From positions 1 through 44,442 of the forward strand of contig JAIEPW010000130.1 in assembly GCA_019748195.1 (NCBI GenBank): a stretch of 44,442 nt of DNA, read 5' to 3'. This document shows, piece by piece, positions 34,680 to 44,435 of the stretch (the stretch's first letter is position 1; each line of letters begins with the position of its first letter). The DNA is from Bryobacteraceae bacterium (lineage in GTDB: Bacteria > Acidobacteriota > Terriglobia > Bryobacterales > Bryobacteraceae). Both the position numbers and the translations under genes were made by a program. The notes under the pieces are model-generated. The model made no database searches. It was given only the letters and a program-made list of their open reading frames with translations, and had not been told where the DNA came from.

Positions 34680-35504
34680 ATGAAGTACGGCCTCATCGCG
34701 GGTAACGGCCGGTTCCCGGTCCTCGCGCTCGAAGCGGCGCGCCGCGCGGGCCATGAAGCGGTCGCTATCGCGATCCAGGAGGAGGCGTCGGGCGACGTGG
34801 AAGCGTTCGCTGCGCGCACGTATTGGATCTCGCTGGGGCAGTTGAGCCGCTTGATCGAGATCTGCCGCGAGGAAGGCATCACCGAGATCATGATGTGCGG
34901 CCAGGTGAAGCACGCCAAGATCTTCTCCACCATCCGCCCCGACTGGAGGCTGTTCAAGGTACTGGCCTCGCTTCGCGAGAAGAATACCGCGGCGCTGATT
35001 GGGGGAGTGGCCAAAGTCCTGGAGGACGAGGGCATCCGCCTGGTGGAATCGACCCTGCTTCTTCGCGACCTGATGGCGGGCGGCGGAGTCCTGACCAAGC
35101 GCAAGCCCAGCTCCGACGAGCAAAGGGACCTGGATTACGGGCGGCGCATCGCCGCCGCGTTGTCCACGCTGGATGTCGGGCAGAGCGTCGCAGTCGCGGA
35201 GCGGGCTTGTGTCGCGCTGGAGGCGATGGAAGGCACTGACGCGATGCTGCGCCGCGCGGCGTCTCTGGTGGAAGGCAAGCCCCTTCGCCTGGTGAAAGGA
35301 TCCGAGCGGCGGGATCACCGCCTGTTCGATGTTCCGGTGATCGGTCCGGGGACCATCGCGGTAATGGCGGAAACGGGGACCACGGCGCTGGGCGTGGATG
35401 CCGGCCGGACGCTGGTGCTGGATCGGGACGAATGCTTCGGGGCCGCGAACGCGGCGGGCGTCACGATTGTGGGTTTTGAGCCGCAGGTGAGTCGCGAGAA
35501 ATAA
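34680..35504 (+). CDS. lpxI: UDP-2,3-diacylglucosamine pyrophosphatase LpxI
   Basis: 274 aa of the DUF1009/LpxI family, the alternative to LpxH used by many alpha-proteobacteria and acidobacteria. It hydrolyses UDP-2,3-diacylglucosamine to lipid X and UMP. MKYGLIAGNGRFPVLALEAAR is the N-terminal domain start (key block GLIAGNGRFP). MMCGQVKHAKIF, RDLMAGGGVLTKRKPS and the C-terminal RLFDVPVIGPGTIAVMAETGTTALGVDAG with DAGRTLVLDR are family blocks. The last 13 codons are copied about 390 bases downstream (repeat at 35849-35886). The gene sits in an lpx cluster, consistent with an LPS-bearing cell. Confidence 0.93.
   Translation: MKYGLIAGNGRFPVLALEAARRAGHEAVAIAIQEEASGDVEAFAARTYWISLGQLSRLIEICREEGITEIMMCGQVKHAKIFSTIRPDWRLFKVLASLREKNTAALIGGVAKVLEDEGIRLVESTLLLRDLMAGGGVLTKRKPSSDEQRDLDYGRRIAAALSTLDVGQSVAVAERACVALEAMEGTDAMLRRAASLVEGKPLRLVKGSERRDHRLFDVPVIGPGTIAVMAETGTTALGVDAGRTLVLDRDECFGAANAAGVTIVGFEPQVSREK
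35461..35498 (+). repeat. 38-bp direct repeat, copy A (3' end of lpxI)
   Basis: This segment and 35849-35886 are identical at 35 of 38 positions; both start TCACGATTGTGGGTTTTGAG and end AGTCGCGAG. Copy A encodes VTIVGFEPQVSRE in lpxI, a normal LpxI ending, so A is probably the source. The two copies bracket about 350 bases holding a decayed hicA gene. Confidence 0.85.
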
Positions 35505-35571
35505 TCCAAGGCGCTTTCAGCGTTTTCGCAATTGGCCTGCCTTCGAGAGCGAATAGTACCTTATCGAAAGC

Positions 35572-35821
35572 ATGGGAATGAAGCAGCTTCCTCTGGCGAG
35601 CGGCCGTGAACATTGCAAGACTCTTGAATCCATCGGGTGGGTGGTAGTCAGGTCCGAAAAGAATCATTTCCTTTGGTTTTGCCCTGCGAGAAGCAACCCG
35701 GAATATCCAGGCACTCCGCGCCCACGTAGCCATCGCCCGCATCCAACAGTTGGATGTTCAATGCGCCCGGCAAACTCCGATGTATAGCCACTCTAACGTT
35801 CGTCGTCAAGGAAGTGAATAG
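35572..35821 (+). pseudogene. Decayed HicA-type mRNA interferase toxin gene
   Basis: The first frame (from ATG 35572) reads MKQLPLASGREHCKTLES and then IGWVVVRSEKNHFLWF, which follows the HicA/YcfA double-stranded-RNA-binding fold, including the catalytic His after a basic strand. The family form is roughly LPPVSGREVIRALERLGW..VRQRGSH. After about residue 40 the family resemblance moves to the +1 frame (from about 35705: IQALRAHVAIARIQQLDV, then stop TAG at 35819), like the HicA ending of the type VPDH..L..GTL..I.RQ. So a frameshift has split it. No hicB antitoxin is next to it. The other bases between lpxI and the GNAT gene (35505-35571 and 35822-35848) show nothing. Confidence 0.55.
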
Positions 35822-35848
35822 AGCTTTCAGGTGGACTGCTCTCCGGCC

Positions 35849-35886
35849 TCACGATTGTGGGTTTTGAGCCGTAGGCCAGTCGCGAG
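35849..35886 (+). repeat. 38-bp direct repeat, copy B (3' end of the GNAT gene)
   Basis: Same 38-base block as 35461-35498 with three substitutions. In the minus-strand frame it supplies the last residues and stop of the acetyltransferase ([12 protein letters not shown]). The family usually ends near ARDW, so the PTAQNPQS tail looks acquired from the duplicated lpxI end. Confidence 0.85.
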
Positions 35887-36415
35887 CCAGCATCGAGTAC
35901 AGGTTCAGGTCCAGGAACCGGTCCCGAAGGAACTGCGCTTCCCGCGCGACCCCCTCGTGCGCGAAGCCGAGGCGAACTGGAATCGCGCAACTCCGGTGAT
36001 TCTCCGTAGCGCATTGAATCTGAACACGATGCAGGCCCCATTCCTGAAAGGCAAAAGTGGTGAGGGCGCGCACGGCATCGGTCATCAGGCCCTTTCCCTG
36101 CTGCCGGCTGCTCAGCCAGTAGCCGAGTTCCACCTTTCGATTCAACCAGTTGACGCGCTGAAAGCCGATGACGCCGGCGGGTTCGCCGTCCAGCCAGATT
36201 CCGCTGTGGAAGCCGGCATTCTCTGCAAACTGGCGCAACCCGGAACGGATAAACTCAAGAATTTGTGCCTCTTCCACGGTCTTGTCGACCCAGGGCAGCC
36301 ATTGCCGCAGATGGTCGCGGTCGCCGTCTACCAGCCGGAAAAACGGGGTGGCGTGCCGCTCCTCCAGGATGCGCAGGGTCAACCCGGGGCGGCAGGTGAG
36401 TCCGAACGCGTTCAC
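35849..36415 (-). CDS. GNAT N-acetyltransferase, RimJ/RimL-like
   Basis: 188 aa. Acetyl-CoA-dependent acetyltransferase of the RimJ/RimL/SpeG-like group (Acetyltransf_3). [31 protein letters not shown] is the N-terminal layout (key blocks HATPFFRLV and LRQWLPWVD). [21 protein letters not shown] leads to the CoA pyrophosphate loop [12 protein letters not shown], and C-terminal [10 protein letters not shown] with [12 protein letters not shown] is typical. The start is GTG at 36415; an ATG just upstream is followed at once by a stop. The target (ribosomal protein, amino acid or antibiotic) cannot be told. The last eight residues come from the repeat copy B. Divergent from hslV. Confidence 0.85.
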   Translation of the reverse strand: MNAFGLTCRPGLTLRILEERHATPFFRLVDGDRDHLRQWLPWVDKTVEEAQILEFIRSGLRQFAENAGFHSGIWLDGEPAGVIGFQRVNWLNRKVELGYWLSSRQQGKGLMTDAVRALTTFAFQEWGLHRVQIQCATENHRSCAIPVRLGFAHEGVAREAQFLRDRFLDLNLYSMLARDWPTAQNPQS

Positions 36416-36504
36416 AGGTCACATGTTATCGCAGCGGAAGCTTTTTGCCCGCCGCGGGGCGCGAATCCGGCGGGCGCTATGCCACACTGGAAGAACACAT
36501 TCCA

Positions 36505-37044
36505 ATGAAGCAACGAATCCGTTCGACCACGGTGCTGGCGGTTCGCCGCAACGGCAAGGTGGTGATGGCAGCAGACGGGCAGGTCACCATGGGCAGCGAG
36601 GTGGTGAAGGCATCCGCGAAAAAATTGAGGCGATTGTACAACGGGAAGATCCTGGCGGGTTTCGCGGGATCGACCGCGGACGCGTTCGCGCTCTTCTCCC
36701 GTTTTGAAGCGAAACTGGAGCAGTACAACGGCAACCTGCCCCGCAGCGTGGTGGAACTGGCCAAGGAATGGCGTACGGATCGGGTGCTTCGGCACCTGGA
36801 AGCGCTGCTGCTGGTGGCGGATCCGAACGATACGTTCCTGGTGAGCGGGACCGGAGACGTGATCGAGCCGGACGACGCGATCGCGGCGATCGGCAGCGGC
36901 GGTCCTTTTGCGAAGGCCGCGGCGGCGGCGCTGATTGAGAACACGCAGCTTTCCTCGCGCGAGATCGCGGAGCGGGCGATGAAGATCGCCGGGGACATCT
37001 GCATCTACACGAACCTGAACGTGATTTACGAGGAGCTCGGCTAA
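36505..37044 (+). CDS. hslV: ATP-dependent protease peptidase subunit HslV
   Basis: 179 aa. Proteasome-like N-terminal nucleophile protease that forms a double hexamer with Hsl[21 protein letters not shown] (7-26) holds Thr8, the expected catalytic residue after removal of a seven-residue leader, as in other HslV with short propeptides. [16 protein letters not shown] and [12 protein letters not shown] are diagnostic. ATG 36505 is chosen to give this short leader; GGAAG lies about ten bases upstream. The TAA stop abuts the hslU ATG. Confidence 0.96.
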   Translation: MKQRIRSTTVLAVRRNGKVVMAADGQVTMGSEVVKASAKKLRRLYNGKILAGFAGSTADAFALFSRFEAKLEQYNGNLPRSVVELAKEWRTDRVLRHLEALLLVADPNDTFLVSGTGDVIEPDDAIAAIGSGGPFAKAAAAALIENTQLSSREIAERAMKIAGDICIYTNLNVIYEELG

Positions 37045-38403
37045 ATGGTGATTTATCTTCCCGCCCAGGCTTCCGACGACGGCGTGCTGCTGGATGAACT
37101 GACGCCCCGCGAGATTGTACGCGAGCTCGACAAGTACGTGATCGGCCAGCCGGAAGCCAAGCGCGCCATCGCGGTGGCGCTGCGGAACCGCATCCGGCGG
37201 CAGAAGCTGGACCCGGAGATGGCCGACGAGGTGATGCCCAAGAACATCCTGATGATCGGTCCTACGGGTGTGGGCAAGACGGAACTGGCGCGCCGCCTGG
37301 CGAAGCTGTCGAACTCGCCTTTCTTAAAAGTGGAGGCGAGCAAGTTCACCGAGGTCGGCTACGTTGGGCGCGATGTCGAGTCGATGATCCGCGACCTGGT
37401 GGAGATCTCCATGGACCTGGTTCGCGAGGAGCGCCTGGATGAAGTGGCGGAGCGCGCCGAGCGGAACGCCGAGGATCGCATGTTGGAGCTGTTGATGCCG
37501 CAGCAGCCGGAATCGAGCGACAGCGCGGAGCGCACGCGGGAGAAGCTGCGGGAAAAACTGCGCGACGGCAAGCTGGACGACCGCATGGTGGAGATCGACG
37601 TGAAGGAGCGTGGCCCGTCGTTCGAGATCACCACGGCACAGGGCTTCGAGGAAATGGACGTCAACCTCAAGGACATGCTCGGCGGGCTGTTCGGCAACCG
37701 CACGAAGAAGCGCAAGATGCGCGTGGGCGAGGCGCTGGAGTATCTGATTCAGGAAGAAGAGCAGAAGCTGATCGACATGGATCAGGTGACGCGGGTGGCG
37801 ATGGAGCGCGTGGAGCGCTCCGGCATTATCTTCCTGGACGAGGTGGACAAGATCGCCGGGCGCGAGTCCGGACACGGACCCGACGTCTCCCGCGAAGGGG
37901 TGCAGCGCGACATCCTGCCAATCGTGGAAGGGACCACGGTGAATACGCGCTACGGGTTCGTGCGCACCGATCACATTCTCTTTATCGCCGCGGGCGCGTT
38001 CCATGTATCGAAGCCCAGCGACCTGATCCCCGAACTGCAGGGCCGATTTCCCATCCGCGTGGAGCTGAAAAGCCTGAGCGAGGAAGACTTCATTCGGATC
38101 CTGAAGGAGCCCAAGAACGCGCTGATCAAGCAGTACCAGGCGTTGATGGAGACGGAGGGCATCAAGCTGACCTTCACCGAAGACGCGTTGCGGGAGATCG
38201 CGAACTTCGCGGCGCGCGTGAACGAATCGGCGGAAAACATAGGGGCGCGACGCCTGCACACGATCCTGGAGAAGCTGCTGGAGGAGATCTCCTTCGACGG
38301 ACCGGATCTGAAGAAGAAGCAGGTGAAGATCGATGCCGTTTACGTGCGCAAGCAACTGGCGGACATTGTCAAGGACCAGGACCTGAGCAAGTACATTCTG
38401 TGA
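37045..38403 (+). CDS. hslU: ATP-dependent protease ATPase subunit HslU
   Basis: 452 aa AAA+ unfoldase for Hsl[18 protein letters not shown] (19-35) is the N-terminal signature; Walker A is GPTGVGKT (72-79); Walker B is [11 protein letters not shown] (about 267-277). An I domain lies in between (about 110-230), with the pore-loop region [10 protein letters not shown]. The C terminus ends DQDLSKYIL, the tail that docks into HslV. Its TGA overlaps the next ATG by one base (TGATG). Confidence 0.97.
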   Translation: MVIYLPAQASDDGVLLDELTPREIVRELDKYVIGQPEAKRAIAVALRNRIRRQKLDPEMADEVMPKNILMIGPTGVGKTELARRLAKLSNSPFLKVEASKFTEVGYVGRDVESMIRDLVEISMDLVREERLDEVAERAERNAEDRMLELLMPQQPESSDSAERTREKLREKLRDGKLDDRMVEIDVKERGPSFEITTAQGFEEMDVNLKDMLGGLFGNRTKKRKMRVGEALEYLIQEEEQKLIDMDQVTRVAMERVERSGIIFLDEVDKIAGRESGHGPDVSREGVQRDILPIVEGTTVNTRYGFVRTDHILFIAAGAFHVSKPSDLIPELQGRFPIRVELKSLSEEDFIRILKEPKNALIKQYQALMETEGIKLTFTEDALREIANFAARVNESAENIGARRLHTILEKLLEEISFDGPDLKKKQVKIDAVYVRKQLADIVKDQDLSKYIL

Positions 38404-39359
38404 TGCGGTCCGCCCTGGTCATCCTGAACTGCCTATTGTGGGCGAGCTGCGGGTACATCGGCGATCCCCTGCCGCCGGCCCTGAACGTGCCCGCGACGGT
38501 CGCCGATCTGCGCGCGACACAGATCGGCCCGGAGATCCGGGTGAACTTCACCGTTCCGGCGCTGGCCGCCGACGGTGTGGTTCTGGAACGTCTGCAAGGC
38601 GTCGAACTCCGCGCTGGAACGATCCCGCCCGGCGACTTCCGTCCCGAAGTCTGGAGTCAGACCGCGGCGGCGATTCCGGTAAGCCTGGAAAAGCCAGGCG
38701 AGGCTTCTGTTTCGGCAAAGATCCGGCCGGAGTGGATCGGCAAGGAGATCGTGTTGGCCGTTCGTGCGGTGGGGCCGAAGGGCAAGGCGGCTTCCTGGTC
38801 GAACCTGGTGGTGCTGGCGGTGGAGTCGCCGTTGGATCGCCCGGAGATCGCGGGGTTGGACAATGTGGGAGAAGGAGTGCGCGTCCGCGTTCGTCATGCC
38901 GCGGCGTACCGGGTATACCGGGGCGCTGGGGACCAGGCTCCAGTGCTGCTTGCCGAGGCCGAAGGACCCGAGTACGTGGATCGCACCACTCAGTACGGCA
39001 TTGCCTATCTCTATGCGGTTCAAGCCACGAAAGGCGCCGCGCTGAGCGACATGTCGGAGTCCGCGCGGATCACGCCGATGGACGTGTTTCCCCCGGCCGT
39101 TCCGGGTAATCCCGGGGCTGTGGCGGGCGTGAGCAGCATCGATGTGTCCTGGGACCCCAGCGCGGACGCCGACCTGAGCGGCTATCGTGTGTACCGCAGC
39201 GTGGACGGAGGAGCATGGCAAGCGGTGGCGACGGTGCGGACTCCGACGTATACCGACCGCGCAGTAGCGGCTGGGCGCAGGTACCGTTATCAGGTCACGG
39301 CAGTGGATCGGGCCGGTAACGAAAGCCCCCGATCGCCGGCGGTGGAAGCCGCGCTTTAG
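38403..39359 (+). CDS. Exported protein with two fibronectin type III domains, possible lipoprotein
   Basis: 318 aa. A hydrophobic N terminus ends in LLWASCGYIGDPLPP, a lipobox-like site at Cys16, although Trp at -3 is not canonical. The CGYxGDPxPP opening recurs in acidobacterial and deltaproteobacterial exported proteins. The C-terminal part holds two FN3-like units: one near 130-215 (YRVYRGAGD, YLYAVQA) and one near 225-316 (VSWDPSADADLSGYRVYRS, YTDRAV, YRYQVTAVDRAGNES). It is fused translationally to hslU and precedes the lpt genes by 27 bases. Role unknown; a periplasmic or outer-membrane envelope function fits the neighbourhood. Confidence 0.78.
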   Translation: MRSALVILNCLLWASCGYIGDPLPPALNVPATVADLRATQIGPEIRVNFTVPALAADGVVLERLQGVELRAGTIPPGDFRPEVWSQTAAAIPVSLEKPGEASVSAKIRPEWIGKEIVLAVRAVGPKGKAASWSNLVVLAVESPLDRPEIAGLDNVGEGVRVRVRHAAAYRVYRGAGDQAPVLLAEAEGPEYVDRTTQYGIAYLYAVQATKGAALSDMSESARITPMDVFPPAVPGNPGAVAGVSSIDVSWDPSADADLSGYRVYRSVDGGAWQAVATVRTPTYTDRAVAAGRRYRYQVTAVDRAGNESPRSPAVEAAL

Positions 39360-39386
39360 GGCGCGTGTGCCACAATCAAGATAGCC

Positions 39387-41645
39387 ATGCGCCGCACCCG
39401 ATGGCTGATTTTAACGGCCATCACGTTCCTTCTCATCGCTGTCGGCTCGAGCTATTACGCCCGGGTGGAACGCCTGCGCAGAGAAGCGCCCCAGCCTCCG
39501 CCGAAACTCAGGCAGGGGATCGACGCCGCCGCGGGAGACTGGGTCTATCGCCAGAACGCCGGCGACAAGCCCGTGGTGGAAGTGCGCGCGCGGGAATTCG
39601 AACAGATCAAGGAACCAAACCAGTTTCTGCTGAAGGGCGTGCAGCTTCGGGTGTTCCACAAGGACGGCAAGCAGTTCGACCTGATCACCAGCGCGAAGGC
39701 GGACTTCGATGTCGCCGAAGGCGTGCTCTTCTCCGACGGCGAGGTAGAGATCGTGATGGGAGTGGAAGAAGGTCAGCCGCGCGGCGATCGCCTGGTGAAG
39801 ATCGAGACCTCCGGCGTCCGCCTGGAGACGAAAACGCAGCGGGCGAGCACCGATCGCGAGGCGAAGTTCACGTTCGAGCAGGGCTCCGGCAAGGCGACCG
39901 GCGCGGCTTACGATCCGGCAACGCGGGAACTGCATCTGAAGGCAGGGGTCGACCTGCTGTGGCAGGGCAAGGATGCCAAGGCGCGGGTGATGCGGGTTCA
40001 GGCGGCGGAAGCGATCTACAAGGAACGCGAATCGAAGGTGTTCCTGAACACTTGGTCCAAGCTGGAGCGCGCCGGGTTGAATCTCGACGGTGGTCCGTCC
40101 GTGGTCACGCTGCTGGAAGGCGAGATCAGGCGGGCCGAGGTTCAAACGGCGAGGGGAACGCAGATTTCCGACAGCCGCAATGTCGAATACGCGGGCGATC
40201 AGTTGGACCTGGATTTCGCGCCGGGCGCACGAGTGACCAAGATCGCGGCGGTGAATCACGCGAAACTGGTGTCACTGTCGCCCGCGGCGCGGACTACGGT
40301 AACGTCAGACCGCATGGATCTTGATTTCGACGCGTCGGGCAGGGAGAGCGTTCTCACGGCGGCGCTCGCCCGCGGACACGCGGTGATGGAGTCCAGGCCG
40401 GCGCCACGGGCGGGCGCGGAGACGCCCGAAACCAAGGTCCTGACCAGCGAAGTGGTTCAGGTGAAGATGCGGCCGGGCGGCGAGAGCCTGGATCAGGTGC
40501 AGACGATGACGCCCGGGACGCTGGAGTTCGTTCCGAACGCCGCCGGGCAGGCGCGGCGCACCTTGAATGGCGATCGCATTTGGATTCAATATGCCGCGAA
40601 CAACCAGATTGAGACCTTCCGGTCCGTCAACGTCACCACGCGAACCGAGCGGCCGCCGAGGCCTGGCGTGAAGGCGAATCCGCCGGCGATGACCCAAAGC
40701 AAGGTGTTCCTGGCGAAGTTCGATCCGGCGACATCCAAGCTGTCCGAGGTGGAGCAGAGCGACGACTTCCGGTATGAAGAAGGCGATCGCCGGGCGCGGT
40801 CCGCCAAGGCGATTCTGGATCAGGGCAAGGATGTGATCACGCTGACAGGCGCGGCTCGTGTCTGGGACTCCACCGGGTCCACGGACGCGGATGCCATCGT
40901 GCTGAATCAGAAGGACGGCGGATTTCAGGCAGCGGGCAATGTCGCCTCGACACGGCAGCCGGAACCTGCGAAGAAGAAGGGATCGGGGACAGCGCTTCTG
41001 GACGAGGAACAAGCCACGCAGGCGAAGTCGGATCGCATGACCGCCAGCGAGAACAACACCAAGATCCGCTACGAAGGCAAGGCAATCCTGTGGCAGGGCG
41101 CGAACCGCCTGAACGCGGATCGTATCGACATCGACCGCACCCGGCGCGTCCTGGAAGCGCGGGGAAACGTGATCAGCCAGTTTGTGGAGCAGTCGAAGGA
41201 GACGAAGCCGGGGAGCAAGCCCGCGGGACCTCCGGTGCTGACGGTGGTGCGGGCGCGAGAGATGGATTACTCGGAGGAAACCCGGCTGGCTCATTACAGG
41301 GGTGGCGCAAGGCTCACCCGGCCGGATCTGACGGTGTCCGCGCGCGAGATCCGCGCGTTTCTGAACGAGAAAGATAAAGATTCGTCGCTCGAGAAAGCCT
41401 ACGCGGACGGCTCCGTGGAGATTCTCCAGGTATCGCCAGAACGCACCCGGAAAGGCACGTCGGAGCACGCGCAATACTTCACCGCCGACGAGCGCGTGGT
41501 GCTGGAAGGCGGCGATCCGACGTTCGCCGATTCGGTAAAGGGCGTAACCAAAGGACGCCAATTGACCTGGTTTTCGCGGGATGATAGGCTGCTGGTGAAC
41601 GGCCAAACGGGCCAACCCGCCGAAAGCACTCTCCGCCGAAAGTAA
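39387..41645 (+). CDS. Giant LptC/LptA-like LPS transport bridge protein
   Basis: 752 aa, far longer than LptC (about 190) or LptA (about 185). One N-terminal membrane helix (about 7-24) is followed by an LptC-like domain (about 45-200: [26 protein letters not shown] in outline). Then come repeated OstA/LptA beta-jellyroll signatures: [89 protein letters not shown] in outline, and [20 protein letters not shown] near the end. The blocks are at about 300-330, 470-500, 555-595 and 690-715. Lipid-binding jellyroll units would line up end to end to carry LPS across the periplasm. One base separates it from lptB. No separate lptA or lptC is in the window. Confidence 0.85.
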   Translation: MRRTRWLILTAITFLLIAVGSSYYARVERLRREAPQPPPKLRQGIDAAAGDWVYRQNAGDKPVVEVRAREFEQIKEPNQFLLKGVQLRVFHKDGKQFDLITSAKADFDVAEGVLFSDGEVEIVMGVEEGQPRGDRLVKIETSGVRLETKTQRASTDREAKFTFEQGSGKATGAAYDPATRELHLKAGVDLLWQGKDAKARVMRVQAAEAIYKERESKVFLNTWSKLERAGLNLDGGPSVVTLLEGEIRRAEVQTARGTQISDSRNVEYAGDQLDLDFAPGARVTKIAAVNHAKLVSLSPAARTTVTSDRMDLDFDASGRESVLTAALARGHAVMESRPAPRAGAETPETKVLTSEVVQVKMRPGGESLDQVQTMTPGTLEFVPNAAGQARRTLNGDRIWIQYAANNQIETFRSVNVTTRTERPPRPGVKANPPAMTQSKVFLAKFDPATSKLSEVEQSDDFRYEEGDRRARSAKAILDQGKDVITLTGAARVWDSTGSTDADAIVLNQKDGGFQAAGNVASTRQPEPAKKKGSGTALLDEEQATQAKSDRMTASENNTKIRYEGKAILWQGANRLNADRIDIDRTRRVLEARGNVISQFVEQSKETKPGSKPAGPPVLTVVRAREMDYSEETRLAHYRGGARLTRPDLTVSAREIRAFLNEKDKDSSLEKAYADGSVEILQVSPERTRKGTSEHAQYFTADERVVLEGGDPTFADSVKGVTKGRQLTWFSRDDRLLVNGQTGQPAESTLRRK

Positions 41646-41646
41646 C

Positions 41647-42402
41647 ATGCAGACACTCCGGACCGCGGACATTTCGAAGACGTACCGGGGCCGCAAGGTG
41701 GTGGACAACGTCAGTGTCCGCGTGCAGCAGGGCGAGGTTGTGGGCCTGCTGGGTCCCAACGGCGCGGGCAAGACCACCTCGTTTTACATCATTGTGGGGC
41801 TCATCAGCCCCGACTCCGGCCAGGTGCTGCTGGACGATCGCGATCTGACCCAGCTTCCGATGTTTGAACGCGCCCGGCAGGGGGTCAGCTACCTGCCGCA
41901 GGAGCCGTCCATCTTCCGCAAACTCTCGGTGGAAGACAACCTGATGGCGATCCTGGAGACCATGGCGCTGAACCGCCGCGAGCGTCTGGACCGAATGAAT
42001 CGCCTGATTGACCAGTTGGGGCTGGGCACCGTCCGGAACAGCAAGGGGTACATGCTCTCCGGCGGCGAGCGGAGACGGGTGGAAATCGCGCGCTCGCTGG
42101 TGATCGACCCCGCGTTCCTGCTGCTGGACGAGCCTTTTTCCGGCATCGATCCGATTCAAGTGCTGGAACTGCAGCGCATCATCTTCGAGTTGAAGCGAAC
42201 CGGCATCGGCATCCTGATCACGGATCACAACGTGCGCGAGACGTTGGCGGTGACCGACCGAGCCTACATCATCAACGCCGGACGCATTTTCCGCTCCGGC
42301 ACGCCGCAGGCGCTGGGCAACGATCCGGAAGTTCGGCGGGTGTATCTGGGCGAGAACTTCAGCATGGGATTTGCGTCGGAGCGAACTCGCGCCACCGATT
42401 AG
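41647..42402 (+). CDS. lptB: LPS export ABC transporter ATP-binding protein LptB
   Basis: 251 aa ABC ATPase. Walker [10 protein letters not shown] (36-44), Q-loop YLPQEPSIF (Q85), signature LSGGERRR (137-144), Walker [15 protein letters not shown] (156-169), and the switch His in [27 protein letters not shown] and [10 protein letters not shown] are specific to LptB among ABC proteins. It powers LPS extraction with LptF/LptG, which are not in the window. The stop overlaps the stop of the convergent membrane protein gene by three bases. Confidence 0.96.
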   Translation: MQTLRTADISKTYRGRKVVDNVSVRVQQGEVVGLLGPNGAGKTTSFYIIVGLISPDSGQVLLDDRDLTQLPMFERARQGVSYLPQEPSIFRKLSVEDNLMAILETMALNRRERLDRMNRLIDQLGLGTVRNSKGYMLSGGERRRVEIARSLVIDPAFLLLDEPFSGIDPIQVLELQRIIFELKRTGIGILITDHNVRETLAVTDRAYIINAGRIFRSGTPQALGNDPEVRRVYLGENFSMGFASERTRATD

Positions 42403-43871
42403 CGAGCCGCTGTCCGCGGCCGTATCGCCACCACGACGTCGCTCAGGGGACCCCGGTAGGCCACCTCCAGCTTCTCATCTTCGATGAACGAGTAATCCTC
42501 TGGAAACCAGAGTACGTAGGCGTCCGCGTCCGGCGGATATGCCTTCAGATCTCCGCCCTTGTTCACCGCCACGAACGGCTGCAGCGTCTGGTTTCCAGAC
42601 ATCACGCGGTAGAAGTTCAAAGACGCGGAATACAGCCAGTGGGCGCCGGCGTGGTGGATGCCGCGCTCGCGTTCCAGCTTCTCAAGCACCTGGTAGACGT
42701 CGCGAACGTCGGCATCGAACCGCCATTCGCGGAAGTAGGAGATCCTCAGGCACAAAGCGAAGAAGAGCACGCAGGAAGCGAGTGCACAGGCCAGGGCGGC
42801 CCTGCTGCCCCCGCCGCTCACCGGAATGCCCAGGGGTATCGCTAGGGACAGCGTAATCAGAAGCAACAGGAAACCCGCCGTCCGATCCAGGGGGAGGAGC
42901 AGTCCCAGGCTCCAGTTAGCGACCTGGTGCGCGGCGATAGTGCCGGCAAAGAGCAGAATCAGCGCGGTGGCGAAGGAGATCAGCCGGAGGTCGCGTGGTC
43001 CCAGATCCTGGCGCTTCCGCGCTACTGTCGCGATGCGAAACAGCCAGATGACGCCAACCGCCGCAATCCACCAGATGAGAGTTTCTTGAAATTTCTCGTA
43101 GCGGAATGGATCGACAAACGCCGCCGGAAGGTGATATGTCGAGGTCTGCAGCATCCGCCAGAACGTTTCCGTCCAGGATTTCGCGCCGTACCAGAGCTGG
43201 CCACGGGGCCATTCCATCACGGTGCGATGCGCCAGCCCAAAATACGCAAGAAGACCGGGCAGGACGAGGGCTGCGGTGATGCTCCAGCGCCGGACGTCCG
43301 GTCGTAGCGCAGCCCAGGCCAGGGCGAACCAGAGCATAACGGCGGCCAAGGCGAACGAGAAGTTCGCGACGAAACAGAGCGCCAGGCTGAGGGAGCCGGC
43401 GGCGCACCAGGGAATCACGGAGGCAGGCCGCGCGATCATCAGCCGCGCCAGCGTCGCGATGGCCGCCGCGTAAAATCCGAGCGCCATCGAATAGCCGCGC
43501 GCCGCCACCAGGTGATCCAGAATGAAGGGGTTCAGCGTAAGGCAGAGGAACGCGAGAAGGCCCGCCAAACCGGCCGGAAACACCACGGCCGTCAGATATG
43601 CGCAGGCGAGGAGATACACGGCCGCCCCCAGGATCGCGGCGGACCGGACGGTCAGGTGGGAGGTCCCCAGGCGGGAAGTGAAGAACTTGGATACCAGCGA
43701 GTTGAGGACGTGGTTGGCGGAAGCGGGATGAAAATACGTATCCTCGCGGTGCACAAACGTCAGGTAGGAGTCGGCCTCATCGATGGTGATGGACTGCCGG
43801 TGAGCGCGGGCGACCACGAAGAGGAAGATCAGCGTGGCGGCAAGGCAGAGTACACGCGAGGAGGAGCGCAT
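42399..43871 (-). CDS. GT-C fold membrane glycosyltransferase-like protein
   Basis: 490 aa with about ten to twelve membrane segments. After the first helix comes [13 protein letters not shown], with the acidic DE pair typical of GT-C (ArnT/PMT/RgtA-type) enzymes that use polyprenyl-phosphate sugars. Then [12 protein letters not shown]-like helices and a C-terminal soluble part of about 100 residues ([19 protein letters not shown] to the end). ATG 43871 is chosen over GTG 43880 because GGAG lies at proper distance before it. The acceptor sugar or lipid is unknown; O-antigen, lipid A or protein glycosylation are all possible. Confidence 0.72.
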   Translation of the reverse strand: MRSSSRVLCLAATLIFLFVVARAHRQSITIDEADSYLTFVHREDTYFHPASANHVLNSLVSKFFTSRLGTSHLTVRSAAILGAAVYLLACAYLTAVVFPAGLAGLLAFLCLTLNPFILDHLVAARGYSMALGFYAAAIATLARLMIARPASVIPWCAAGSLSLALCFVANFSFALAAVMLWFALAWAALRPDVRRWSITAALVLPGLLAYFGLAHRTVMEWPRGQLWYGAKSWTETFWRMLQTSTYHLPAAFVDPFRYEKFQETLIWWIAAVGVIWLFRIATVARKRQDLGPRDLRLISFATALILLFAGTIAAHQVANWSLGLLLPLDRTAGFLLLLITLSLAIPLGIPVSGGGSRAALACALASCVLFFALCLRISYFREWRFDADVRDVYQVLEKLERERGIHHAGAHWLYSASLNFYRVMSGNQTLQPFVAVNKGGDLKAYPPDADAYVLWFPEDYSFIEDEKLEVAYRGPLSDVVVAIRPRTAAR

Positions 43872-43991
43872 CCCGGGCACTCCATAATTTATCAGAAAAG
43901 CGGGGAGTAAAGTTCGTCAGTTTTCGGAGGAACCTTCTGAATAAACACAACTCCCCGGATTTCCGAGGGAAACCCGGGCGAGCGGCGTACG

Positions 43992-44435
43992 TCAGATTTC
44001 GGCGGCTACCGCGCTGCGCTCGCCCATCGCATTGGCGAAGTGGGCGACCACAAGCGACATTTCCTCGAGGGCGTGCCGCGCCTGCCGCGGCATCACGGCC
44101 CGGGTGAACGCGTACCAGATCCTCATGATCTGGTAGTCGGCCTTCAGCATCTGCTGCTCCAGCGTGTCGCCACCAAATTCGGCTTGCGCGGTATTGCTCA
44201 ACAGATACGTGAGGACCGAGTAATCGCGATCCAGGGCGCGTCGCAGTTCTTCCAGCGCGAGGTTTTCCACGCGCAGGCACTTCTGCACCTCAAGAAAGCC
44301 CAACTGGTTGGCTGCGGCGACCTCGCCCGCGTAGTCCCGAGTCGTCTTCGCGCTCAGGATCAGCAGACAGGTGTAGCGGAACCAGTAGACGAATAGCGCT
44401 AACGAAATCCCGATAATGAGAATCGAGGCAATCAT
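43992..44435 (-). CDS. Unknown small membrane-anchored helical protein
   Basis: 147 aa, not recognised. One N-terminal membrane helix (about 2-28, SILIIGISLALFVYWF) is followed by a helical soluble domain rich in Leu, Glu and Arg, with EVQKCLRVENLALEELRRALDRD in the middle and DYQIMRIWYAFTRAV later. Start ATG at 44435 is near the window end, so its promoter region is not visible. It is 120 bases upstream of, and in the same direction as, the GT-C gene. No function can be assigned. Confidence 0.7.
   Translation of the reverse strand: MIASILIIGISLALFVYWFRYTCLLILSAKTTRDYAGEVAAANQLGFLEVQKCLRVENLALEELRRALDRDYSVLTYLLSNTAQAEFGGDTLEQQMLKADYQIMRIWYAFTRAVMPRQARHALEEMSLVVAHFANAMGERSAVAAEI

Noticed and set aside
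35513-35532. CGCT-TTC-AGCG-TTTT as a terminator after lpxI
   Set aside because: Only a four-base stem and a short T-run; too weak to call.
35461-35742. Minus-strand reading of 93 aa ending SRDSPAAQNPQS
   Set aside because: The similarity to the GNAT C terminus is explained by the 38-bp direct repeat; the rest has no resemblance to an acetyltransferase.
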